NCBI GenBank assembly: GCA_021030915.1
Contig: JAGEMR010000010.1
Location: forward strand, 248,001-312,000
Reading direction: 5' to 3'
DNA length: 64,000 bases
DNA from: Astrothelium macrocarpum
Taxonomy: Eukaryota; Ascomycota; Dothideomycetes; Trypetheliales; Trypetheliaceae
This document shows, piece after piece, positions 21,406 to 31,198 of the stretch. The stretch's first letter is position 1. Each line of letters starts with the position of its first letter. The notes beneath the pieces were generated by a model, which worked only from the letters and a program-made list of their open reading frames with translations, did no database searches and was not told where the DNA came from. A program made the translations under genes and the position numbers.

Positions 21406-22707
21406 TCAGTCAGCCGATCGACTACTGTTTTCTGTGTCCCTCATAATCCTCATGACATCGCCAACAAGGTACAGGCTTCCAGCAACGATAAGCGGGCCAT
21501 CATTAGCTATGCTTGAAGCAAATGTCAACGCACCAAGAACACTAGGCTTGGAAGCGCTATCACCATGAATGTTACATGTTTGAGAGGCAACTTGCAATAA
21601 CGTTTCGGGAGACATGGCTTTCACCCATGGCATGCCATCCACTGGTCCAAAGGCTGTTGTTATGACTTTGTCGCCTGACTTGAGAAGACAGTGCAAGATT
21701 CCACTGACATCTTTCCCTTTCGATGCCGCTATAACCCATGTTACTGGCCACTGGCTATCCAAGGAGCCTGTTTGCTCGGCGTCTCGATCGCTCCACGACC
21801 ATTCTTGTCTGTACTTATCAACTTGCTGGCCTAATAAAACTGCTGATTGGGGATTATGCGCTCCATCGAGCAGTATCGGCGGTTGGCGACCTGTCAGTGC
21901 GCTGATATGTACTTGCTGTAGTCGCCCTGGTAGCAGTGCGGATTTCAACAAGGCATAGTCCTGTGCAGACGGTTCAAGAGTATGTCCAAGCTGGTCCAAA
22001 GCGATCATCACTGCCTGTCTAGCGCACTCTAAATTTGCGAGTTGATAATCAGGTTCCAGTCCCATGGACTCCCTTTTCTCGTCATTTTCAAAGGCTTTTA
22101 ATTCGGTGAATCGCAAAGGAAAAGCTCCGACGTCTTGAGCAACAGCTTGAATAACAGCCTTGACCGGCGGTTGGTTGGTTCCATCTACTATGCATGGTGT
22201 AGATGGCTTCAAGATACCAGCTTTCTCTTGAGCTATTGCTTCAATAGTATTTCCGAGGAACTCTTGATGATCGAGTCCAATTTTGGAAATGACAGTAGCC
22301 AGGGGAGTTTCGAGGACATTGGTTGCATCCAATCTACCTCCCATCCCCACTTCTATCACACCGACATGAATTTTTTCGCGATTGAAGATTTCGAATGCAG
22401 TAACAGTCAGCAGCTCGAATTCGGTAGCTTGAATGTTTTCTTTGCTGTTCCGCCGTTTCACACAATCTTCAGTCTCCCTAAACAAAGATTCGGTGACTGG
22501 CTTGTCGTCAATGGTGATGCAATCCCATCTGTCAATGATATGAGGCGAGGTGAACCTGCCCGTCTTAATGTTGGAGGCACGGAGCATGGCAGAGGCATAG
22601 GCACAAATGGAACCTTTGCCATTGGTCCCGGCGACATGGATGGCACGCCATGATAGTTTCGTGTGTTTAAGCAGACGTTGGATGCGGGCCAATCCCAGCT
22701 CAATCAT
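21406..22707 (-). CDS. FOL3: Dihydrofolate synthase / folylpolyglutamate synthase family
   Basis: ATP-dependent Mur-ligase family enzyme that joins glutamate to dihydropteroate, making dihydrofolate. Single exon, 433 residues, the usual length. Motifs: HVAGTNGKGSICAY (P-loop), FTSPHIIDRWDCI, GMGGRLDATN, LDHQEFLGNTIEAIAQEK and ILLDGAHN. The short length and the FTSPHI block fit the Fol3 (dihydrofolate synthase) branch rather than the longer Met7 folylpolyglutamate synthase. No targeting peptide is visible. Divergent from the conserved gene at 23073, with about 365 bp between the start codons. Confidence 0.94.
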   Translation of the reverse strand: MIELGLARIQRLLKHTKLSWRAIHVAGTNGKGSICAYASAMLRASNIKTGRFTSPHIIDRWDCITIDDKPVTESLFRETEDCVKRRNSKENIQATEFELLTVTAFEIFNREKIHVGVIEVGMGGRLDATNVLETPLATVISKIGLDHQEFLGNTIEAIAQEKAGILKPSTPCIVDGTNQPPVKAVIQAVAQDVGAFPLRFTELKAFENDEKRESMGLEPDYQLANLECARQAVMIALDQLGHTLEPSAQDYALLKSALLPGRLQQVHISALTGRQPPILLDGAHNPQSAVLLGQQVDKYRQEWSWSDRDAEQTGSLDSQWPVTWVIAASKGKDVSGILHCLLKSGDKVITTAFGPVDGMPWVKAMSPETLLQVASQTCNIHGDSASKPSVLGALTFASSIANDGPLIVAGSLYLVGDVMRIMRDTENSSRSAD

Positions 22708-23072
22708 GAGCGCGGCTCAGACACAACAGTCGTTACAGTGTTTAGAGGAACAAGTGGCCGGCAGACGCGCAAAGCGATTTACTCGTTAGCCAGGGGGGCA
22801 ATGGTTGGTCAGAGCATGCGGTCTGGTCGCTTGGCGGGCCAGATAGCGCAAGTGTTAGTAGAGTGATCAGCGGGCATCGTCTAGACTGAAGCAAACCAGC
22901 CTCACTTCTGCTTCGGCTTCTACTTCTGCTTCTCTGTTATTCTCCCCTCTGCAATCCATTTCGCCAACTCTCCCCTCTTCCCAGTCTTTCCTTTTATCGC
23001 GCACGCGACCTTGCCTATCTCAGGCGACTCTCCTCTCACTTTTTTTTCAACTTCACTGCGCGTCTCGTCGCC
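22708..23072. promoter_or_regulatory. Divergent promoter with pyrimidine-rich leader
   Basis: 365 bp between FOL3 and the gene starting at 23073. The part nearest the plus-strand start (about 22900-23060) is strongly C/T-rich, with repeated CTTCTG/CTTCGG-type units. This is common in fungal 5' leaders of expressed genes. Confidence 0.5.
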
Positions 23073-24974
23073 ATGGGATTGCCGTAAGTGCACCCCGCCA
23101 CCCTTCCCCCAGCGCGTAGCGCATCGTTGCCTCGCTCCCCGTCACTGTCCGCTTCGCGCCAGGCACACCCACGCTAACAGCACTTCTTTCGCAGTATCTG
23201 GGGTGAATCTGTTGCTGAGAAGCCCAAAAATGCCCTCAAAACCGATCTTACTGCCTCTGCGCGTTCTCCTATTCGCAGATCCGTTTCGTCGCAACCAGCT
23301 CGTCCACCGCGCCACATTCGCGACTATCAGACCGCCCACCTCTCTTTCCCTCAGTGGAACCGCGAGCCTCCACGCATCCCTGAAGAGTCCTCTGTTCATT
23401 CTGCTTCGCATTTGACACCCTTTCCTCCGCCTTTTCGCGCGCGAGAAGATACGGCTACTGTACCTACTCCGATCGAGCCATCAATCCGTCCTTCACATCC
23501 TCCTCCAGTTCCAGATACGCCATGGTCATCTTCAGATCGATTTCCAGAATCCAACATTCGTACCGAGGCCGGCTATCGACGTCACGCTCTGCGCTGGGAC
23601 CGCGCCGAGCCGTACCATCTACATCCTCCAAGTACACACTATCAATTCCACGCGGCCCCGCCCCTTCCGAGGCCAACTCGTAGCCATGAGATTAGTCGCA
23701 CCTTTCATTTTCGTAGGTCTGACCCAGAATCATGGATCGAAGATGGTCCTCTCGATATTCCTCGCGTGAGAGTGGATTCGCCCCGTCCAATCTCGCGTGA
23801 CGGTAGCAATCCTCGCTCATTCAGGGCTTCCGCTCTGCCTACACCTCCAGCAGACATGACCGAAAGCGATTTTGCGCCTTTTCCACGCGTGGATCGGGAA
23901 CCGCTGCAGCGTATGGACGATCAGATCCATCGATTGAACACGCGCATCAGTCACGAACAACGCCGACTTGACCTTCTCAATCGCCGCAACCGACAGTACC
24001 AACGCGATTTCGAAACCATCAACGGTCTTGGTGACCGAGATCGCAGCATCAGTCCAGAAGATGATCATTGGGAGACCATGTTGAGCACAATCACTCCAGA
24101 CCCAATTGCTCCCAGCGCTGAATCCTCCTTTACTTCTGCTGCAGCGTCCGCATCCTTCTCCAATGCGCCGGCATCTCGCGAAGCCAATTCTTCTTCTGGG
24201 TCGGGTACCAATTCCATCTCACTCTCCGTCCACACCTCCATCACTGTCCCGGACGAAGACATAGAAGAAGAACTCGAGGACTGCAGAGAGGACAACAGCT
24301 ACACCTATCCCTCATTCTCCCTAGCATCCGACGACGACTCCGGCGACGACACCGACTCCAACCCAGACGCCTCCCCCTTCCCCTCCGCCGCCTTCCCCAC
24401 CATTCCCATCGCCTCCGCACCCACCCCACCACTCCGCCAACCATCCACCGAACCTCATCGCCTCCGGCCCTCCCGCCGCTCCAGCTCCATCCACCCCACG
24501 CACCTCCGCAGCCCCAGCCCAGGCGGCAGCCGACGCAGTCCAAGTCCCAACGGCCCACATCGCAGCCCAGCCGCACCACGCCCCTCACACCCGCTCAGCC
24601 AGAGCCACCGCGCAGCCAGCTCCAGCGCGAGCGCCAGCGCGACCCCGGAGCCGCCGGCCGCGCCGCGCGCCGCGCCGGCCTACCCGCGCCTCCCGCCGCC
24701 CCCGCGCCGCGAGTTGCAGCACTACCGGGTGTGGCGGCACGAGCGCGACCGCGCGCGCGCCCTCAACATGGGCCAGCTGGAGAGCTCGGTCGCCGCGGTG
24801 GAGCGGCGTGGCGAGGAGATGCGCGGGCTGGTGGAGGGCTTGGGCGCGCGTGTGCGCGAGCTCGATCGCATGCGTAGTGTGGTGGATCGGTTGGCGCGGC
24901 GCGAGGATATCCCGGAGGAGTTGTGGGCGAATGTCGGGTTGGGTGGTGTGGGGAGGAGAGGGGGAAGGTTGTAG
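23073..24974 (+). CDS. Conserved fungal Ser/Pro-rich protein of unknown function
   Basis: Exon 1 is only 11 bp (23073-23083, ATG GGA TTG CC). A 111 bp intron (GTAAGT, GCTAAC, GCAG) leads to exon 2 (23195-24974). Total 596 residues beginning MGLPIWGESVAEKPKNALK. Visible blocks are a Pro/Arg-rich N-terminal region, a short coiled-coil (MDDQIHRLNTRISHEQRRL, about residues 240-275), the motif GDRDRSISPEDDHWETMLS followed by ITPDP, then long Ser/Thr/Asp-rich disorder. The C-terminal helix is basic and Arg-rich (YRVWRHERDRARALN). I remember the GDRDRS(L/I)SPE...LLSxITPDP block as shared by many Pezizomycotina proteins, without an assigned role. The 3' third is extremely GC-rich. Confidence 0.85.
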
Positions 24975-25771
24975 GTTGATGAGAGCTCTGATGTTGATGT
25001 TTGATGGGTTGATGAGGATGGTGGGAGTGTTCGATAGGGGGATGTTGCCGGTTAATGCACATTTGTGGTTGCGTTTATGAGGAGGTTGTCTCCTATCTGA
25101 GATGAAGCTTTCTATGGCAAAAATTTCTTCTTTCTTTCTCGTCTTCTTAATTGTGTTATTTCTTCTTTTCCTTTTCCAAAGGCGGATTTGCTCGCTTGCT
25201 GGCAATCGAGATACGATGCTTCTTATTTCCTTATTCATTCACCTTTCCTGTACATTTATGAATCTGCCCCAAAAATGGATCCTAATAGGCAAGCTAGGGA
25301 CACGGATGGAATGGCATGGGAGAGAATGACATCCGACTGATGTGATGGGATGACAGGACCAAAAGTTTATGCTTTGCTTTATCCTTGCTATGTTTTTTAC
25401 GATCAACAGATGGTTCTGTAGCATGAATGAAAGTGCACCTACTTCAATCATCTCTATTCAACCAAAGTGTTCGTGATTGCCCTCGCTTTTATGAAGGTCT
25501 TCGATTGATACGATGGAGAGGATCGATCTGCTCCAATGGACTCCGAGGCCTACCAGATTTCGTCTCATGAGTCACTCATGCATTACACTCATCGAGCCGA
25601 TCAGCTATTCCTGCCTTTGGTATGACTAAGGAAGGTTCTTCCTGCAATGAGACCAAAGTAGCGGATGACACCTCCTAAAATCTAGATATCTTTGCCATCG
25701 CGAACATGAACGCAACATCTTCTACAAGCCTATCACACGCTCCATCATCGTTTGTCTCGGGCCCTAGTGCG
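24975..25771. other. Convergent intergenic region
   Basis: 797 bp between converging genes. T-rich around 25110-25180, otherwise featureless. The long minus-strand frame here (to 25238) is only the antisense of the GC-rich exon before it. Confidence 0.5.
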
Positions 25772-26295
25772 CTATAAATCATGTATCTTGGCCTCTACCT
25801 GCTCCGAGAGTCTCGACCAGCACCGTTCCCTCCATCTTTCTAGTCGTTCCTTGTCCTTTCCCTCAATTTCACTGTCCCCTTCGAGTGCCCTGCTCAAGAT
25901 CTTCAAAACCTCGTCGTATCGCTTGAAGAAATACAACTCTGCGATGGCAGCCTGGATAGCTTCTACGTCGTGCTTCTTTTCTTGCCTGGTCTTTTCTTTG
26001 ATCGATAGTTCTGATAAATTAAGACTCTTGTGTAGCTGAGCGTAGAACGGCCTTGTTAGCCACTCGTCGAGTACTTATGTTGCAAGGTGCCACCAAGAGC
26101 GTTAGTGATATTCCATACCTCTCCATTTTCAATCTTGGGCCGATATGACGCTTTGATAGCCTGGAAATCAGCTTCGGATTGATAGCCCCGAGCGTTCACG
26201 GGGATCTTAGAAACATCATCAGACTTTTTGTCTTTGTTAGTGGATTCGGCTTCAGAATCGTCATTCAGATCAAAGGCGAGGAGGTCGTTTGCCAT
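25772..26295 (-). CDS. Small conserved fungal protein, helical, unknown function
   Basis: Exons are 26295-26119 and 26062-25772, 155 residues, with a 56 bp intron (GTATGG, branch CACTAAC, GAG). The junction joins KIENGE to WLTRPFYAQL in phase 0. A nearer AG exists (CATAAG) but breaks the frame. The N-terminus is acidic (MANDLLAFDLNDDSEAES), followed by GYQSEADFQAIKASYRPKI. The C-terminal half is helical and charged, with IAELYFFKRYDEVLKILSRAL and ERLERWRERCWSRL, which resembles one or two TPR-like helix pairs. Similar fungal proteins pair a Y/FQ(S/T)EADFQ...KASY motif with an ELYFxxRYEEAL motif. No function is known to me. Confidence 0.75.
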
Positions 26296-26644
26296 ATCGT
26301 CCTTCAGGTTCCACGGCCCGCAGTCGCCGTTGATATTTTATTCAATGGCATACTTTTTGTCCGGTACTTGTCAACAAGACGAACGATATAGATTGCTTCG
26401 ATCACTTAAAGCCATAGGAATTAATTTATTTGTCACCAAAGGCAACCTTTATTAACTAGAGCTGGGAACTAATCCTGTGGAGCATTGTATGCTACTAAAA
26501 TCATCCGTAATGCCCCATAACTACCAAGAACCAAACAGAGTTATTGCAGTCTCAAGCCAATGCATAGAAGCCAATTGTCAATTCCATCCCTATCTCTAAT
26601 TCTGCCCCTGACCTTCCATCCTCTTGGCTGTGGTCGGGAAACCA
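26296..26644. other. Intergenic AT-rich region
   Basis: 349 bp between two minus-strand genes. It holds the promoter of the small conserved gene and the 3' UTR of the DUF1761 gene. Nothing else was recognised. Confidence 0.45.
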
Positions 26645-27352
26645 CTAGTCAAACGGATTGGTACGAGTACCCCACCAGGTGAGGAAGACGGATAGCCCAA
26701 CCGTCTCAGCAACGCGAGCTACGAGAGAGACAGCAACTTGGTCAAGAGGACGCTTCTCGGTTGCGATTTGCGAGATGAACTGATCACGGCATTAGTTGGG
26801 CAGGTTATAGTCTCTGAATGATTGACTCACGGATGGAGCCGCGCTAGCAAAGAAAATCAAGCTACCCAAGTATGCTGCTCCTTTGTACGTCAGAGTACCC
26901 GTCGCATTAATCAGTGCGCCAACGCCATATGTTTGGATGGCGGACCCAACAAGGGAGGAGCCCCATGCAGCGGCGGCAGAGGCGGCTTCTTTGGATTTGA
27001 AGAATTCTTCCTTGGAATTCGCGCGTTGTGCTTCACGGTAGGTATCGCCAAAGACGGGACCGAGAACAGCGAGAGAGATTGCGTGGTTGTAAACAGTGCC
27101 AAGGGCAATGGCGGAGGGCTTGACAGGTGGGAGATCTATTGGAATGGATGTCAATTGATGGTACAAAGAAAACTAAAAGCTTTAGAAGGACCCTAGCTAG
27201 ATGCTCTGATGCTGTGAAGCTTATGAGAGGGTAAATAGATGAAACTTTTCGGAACTTTGAATCAAGACGAAACCTATGTTTACAAACCCCAAAGCTCCAC
27301 TAAGGTGATCGGACTGTGACGTAAACAAAGACTTACAGTTTAGAGTAGCCAT
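26645..27352 (-). CDS. DUF1761 family membrane protein
   Basis: Exons are 27352-27337 (16 bp), 27135-26831 and 26779-26645, 151 residues, starting MATLNYLPPVKPSAIALG. Introns are 201 bp and 51 bp. Diagnostic stretches are TVYNHAISLAVLGPVFGDTY, GSAIQTYGVGALINATGTL and the terminal LTWWGTRTNPFD. Four hydrophobic segments suggest a small integral membrane protein. The family is widespread in fungi and bacteria but has no assigned activity. The first intron is unusually long for so small a gene and directly follows a 16 bp first exon. Confidence 0.85.
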
Positions 27353-28206
27353 TGTGATGTTTCTGCAGTCGAGACTGAGATGAACAAGGAGCCAAGGGTG
27401 TGAATTGATGCGAAATTGATGCGGGATCGATGAAGTTTGCGGAAGATGGGCAAAGAAGGAGAATGGCGGGATTCTTTGGGGGGCGTTATTAGGCCAACCC
27501 TGGTGATTGGAATTGTGACGTGATGCTAGAGCACCTCTTCCAAGGCCGAGGAAACGCCATCCCGATCGAGCACAGCCATTACGCCACAGAATTCGATGGA
27601 TGATCTCCCTTAGCTTTCTTCCCCTAATTTCGATTCTTCCCTCAGTGACATCACATGAATATATTTCATTTGCACCAGTGCACATTTGATCATAATGCTC
27701 CACAAGTAATGGATAGAGTTGGTTCAGTAACTCCAAACTAAAAATGTCCGGCCAAAAGTCTACAGACATTTGCCTGAGTAAATCAACGTCTGAGATGATA
27801 TAGGAGAGGAGAGACACATTGTAATCAGATGTTCGTCCAGCTACTGGAAGTCAAATTGATTGAAAATGGTCTTTGACATGGATAGTTTTGAAGAGAATTG
27901 CTAGCTTCCCCAGCATACTAGCATTGTTACCTTGACTGGAGTCCTGTGGAATTCAAGTTTTCAATCACGGGTCACTCATCATTAACGACATTTCACGGGA
28001 TCCACATCGCAGGTTCTGAAACATTTCCTGATATACTCTTGTTGAATTGATGTACCAGCTAGGAATCATAGCACCAGTTCGTCCCTCTGCTATTTCTAAT
28101 GAGCTAAGCGTGGATATGTCCACTGAAAAGCGAGCAAATGGATGCCAGTAAGCTTTTGGAGTGTCTAACCTTTAAAAAAAACTCCGCATGAATGTTGTGA
28201 ATGCTT
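27353..28206. other. Upstream region of the DUF1761 gene
   Basis: 854 bp between the YFH7-like stop codon and the DUF1761 start, both minus strand. A 198-codon minus frame (27221-27817) crosses into the DUF1761 first intron and shows no family features. I read it as non-coding. Confidence 0.45.
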
Positions 28207-29251
28207 CTACTCACCGCCAAGACCTTGCCGTTCTGGCTTCCACGCGTCATCCTCTCGACTCACCACCACTTCATCAACCTGCAATCGCCCCTCCACGATC
28301 TCCTTCCCATTCACCAAATCATTCTCATCCGCCCTCCTACCCGCATCCTCCTCGTCCTTCGCAATGCCCGCCTTCACATGCCTCGCAACGAGCCTTTCCC
28401 TTGCCACTTTGAAGTCGACTTCGACAAACCACAACTCGTCCATCAGCTCCGCGGCGACAGCCCAATCACCCTGGCCCAGGGATAGGTAGTTACCCTCGAA
28501 GACGACGACTCGCGCAGTAGGGCGAACCGCAATATCATTTGCGACCGGGTCCTTGACTGCATGGTCGAAGGAGGGCGCGAAGAAGGTTGCAGTCTCTGGG
28601 CACAGGGGCTCGCGCAGTCGCTGGACGAGATGCAGGAATGCGGTACTGTCGAAGGTGAAGGCTGCACCGCGTCGGGCGTGGGCGGTGGTCGGATCTGGCA
28701 TGGCACTCAATTGGGCACGCGTGAGATGATAGCCATCCATGGGAATGAAGGCGGCGATGGAGATACTGGCGCCGCTGGCGGGGTGGGAATCATGGTAGAG
28801 AGCATTGATGCGATTCACTACAGCCGCTGCGAGAGTAGTTTTCCCTGTAGTAAAGGGTTGTTAGGCTGGCAGTAGACGGGAAATTTCCGTCTTTATGAAT
28901 GAATGAGAAATAAGAAGGTATTAAGGATTTTTTAGTAAATTTTCTACATGGCTGCATGCATGGAAAAGAAGAGAATAAGATCCCCCGCTTAAAGATTATG
29001 AACAGAGGTTCTTTACTATTTGGAGACCCGTGCAGAGCGGTGATGCAAAGCTGTGCATATCAAGAGTTTGAAAGATGGATTGCCTTACCTGAGCCTGGAA
29101 TACCCGAAACGGCAATCAACAGGCGCTTCGACAGCGGGGTTTGCTGATATTTCTCTTACAATGCTTATTAGCCTTCAATTGGAGAACCTCGGGAATTTCG
29201 TTGGGCGCTACCCCATGTTTTCTCCACTAGGCGGTTCACTTGCTCTTCCAT
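28207..29251 (-). CDS. YFH7: YFH7-like P-loop kinase (uridine kinase/phosphoribulokinase superfamily)
   Basis: Exons are 29251-29212, 29154-29089 and 28844-28207, 247 residues. The protein opens MEEQVNRLVEKTWEKYQQTP and carries the Walker A motif GIPGSGKTT, split by the second intron. Next come MDGYHLTRAQL (substrate-binding Asp), HARRGAAFTFD, VVVFEGNYLSL (Walker B-like) and VARERLVARHVKAGI (lid). This order matches the Yfh7/pantothenate-kinase-like group of small-molecule kinases, whose substrate in fungi is unassigned. The second intron is 244 bp (28845-29088), long for this window. The stop codon lies inside a GTGAGTAG string that looks like a splice donor, so a longer C-terminus through another exon cannot be excluded. 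Confidence 0.87.
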
Positions 29252-31198
29252 CTGCGAGTCTCAGAATGCTCTTTGTGCTCTGACCCGATGCTAGCCACGC
29301 AAGGCTCCCGCGGCTATGTTGTGCGGCGACAAGTTGATCTGTTGTGTTCCTATGTAGGTAGCTGTGGGACGAGGTTGGCGGGGAATGATCGGTAGATCGG
29401 TTACTGCTCCTCTACCAGGGTCTGGCCCAAAAAGCTGGCGTCTTAATTTGCGAAGATCGTCATTTTGGCGCTGCTTGACTCAAGTCTACCTAGTTTTGGA
29501 GCATGAAGACGGCTGGCTAAATCAGAGTGGTAAGAGAGACAGAAGCAAGCCGAGAGGTGGCTTGCGCACTTGATATTATGACAGAAGCCATGGTTTGGGT
29601 ACCAAGATTTCGGACATCGGACTTCTTCACAGTGATTGGCCTAGACCGACCGGTCGCGGGCTAATGTTATTCAGCTGGAGCCAGGCAAGCAGCGACGGCA
29701 ACCCCCTGTGTCGAAAGTCGGTCCGTGAAACCGTGCTCGCATGAGGGCTTGAAGAGACGTGATTGTAGCTCTCCACTGCTCGGTATACGGGCAACGCAAG
29801 GCGCAAAGGAGAAGTGCTGCTCTTAGACCTGTGCTCGTCGATGCGCGAATGCAGCGCAGCGCACTACAGACCAAGCATCAAACCAAAATGGGGCGGAAAG
29901 TCTTCGGCTTCTCTATACGTGCTCGAATTACCGAGCCACCGAACCATCATGCAGTGTTGAAGGTGATTTTAGTTATTCTATGCATCCCACTTATCCGCAC
30001 CACTCAACCCATTTCCTCCACTTCTTCAGTTGCGCCATTAGACTTTGGTTTTGCCCCGCATCAGGAATAGCTTTGGACAAGTGGTAGTTCTGTCTTCGGC
30101 AAAAGGATGACTAACTACAGGCAGTGCTCCGTGAAAAGTGAATCCTTTTTTAGTTTCACTATCTCACCGCCTCTGCCTCCAGGATGCGAGTCATGCTTGA
30201 TCATACCGAAAATCTTCCTTCCAATTTTGATGGTTATCTTGAAGAATTTCGATGGTATTTTCAAAGGGAAGTTCGGAAGGGAAATTACGGACGGAATTGT
30301 CCAAGTGCTCTGCACATGTTGGCTTCATCCCGCAGTTGACATATGAAAGCAGAGTGTCTGGGCTTGAGACATTTCTATCCTTCCGCAGCCACCGGCCCCA
30401 GCTAGACTACGCCAAGAGTCAGCCTCATCACGCTAAACCATGAAAACCTAACGCCTAGACGATCCTTCGTATTCTACACATGCTGATGGCAATTGCAATG
30501 TGGGCGCTCGCTTCATCCTTAGGCAGCACCCTGCAGAAATCTCGCTACCTAGGATCTGTCACACACTGGGAGCCCATCGCGATGGATGTACCCCTTGATC
30601 TTAGCTCGATTCTGCACAATCTGGCCAGGGATGCTATTGCTTCGACGTGGGACGAAGCATAACCCGACATCATGTCATTCGCTCTTGGTGGCGGCTCAAC
30701 ACGAGAACAGCCAAAAAGTGTCTTACGCCTTTTGGCAAACGTTCCCAAAGCCACTTGACCTGGCCGTTTTATACGGAACGCTCCGTAAGCCGGCAAAAGA
30801 TTGCTGGTGCTCCTACGCGTGAAATACGGTAAGCCTACCCCGGAGTCTAACCAGAGTCCTTTGCTTCGCATTGTTGCCTCTCTGAGTTCATTCGCCCGTC
30901 CGGATTTGGGCTCGCCGCCCTTCACATTTGTCCATCAGCATTAAGCACCCGGTGCACCCGAAGAACGGCCAATCTTGTGGTTACTCAACTCAGTGCACGC
31001 CAGTCCAAGGTTACCAGCGATCGCTACCCTTTCCCTTCTCCGCACCTGGTCTCCCAGCTTGTCTACCCTGCTTAACTATTCTCTTGTACTGCATTGTCTC
31101 TGTTTGAGTCTTGCTTCTGTGCAGCACTCTCTCTTCCTTTGTGTTGTCCTGTCCATGCTTCTTGGGGTCTTGTTGTCACAATTCGAGTGCCGCCTACT
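29252..31198. other. Long divergent intergenic region YFH7 / kelch gene
   Basis: 1.95 kb, the longest gene-free stretch. It should include both promoters. The last 180 bp before the kelch start are C/T-rich, like a 5' leader. Frames of up to 126 codons on both strands lack any recognisable feature. No transposon ends or tRNA were seen. Confidence 0.45.

Noticed and set aside
24585..25238. 217-codon minus-strand frame
   Set aside because: Antisense of the GC-rich 3' exon of the conserved gene, His/Arg-rich with no family features.
27221..27817. 198-codon minus-strand frame upstream of the DUF1761 gene
   Set aside because: Composition is not protein-like, it overlaps the first exon and intron of the real gene, and no motif is present.
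31094..31198. Upstream in-frame extension of the kelch protein
   Set aside because: The Met at 31199 gives a clean signal peptide; the extension lies in a pyrimidine-rich leader.
29252..31198. Search for transposon or RNA genes in the longest gene-free region
   Set aside because: No terminal repeats, transposase-like frame or tRNA boxes could be recognised by eye.
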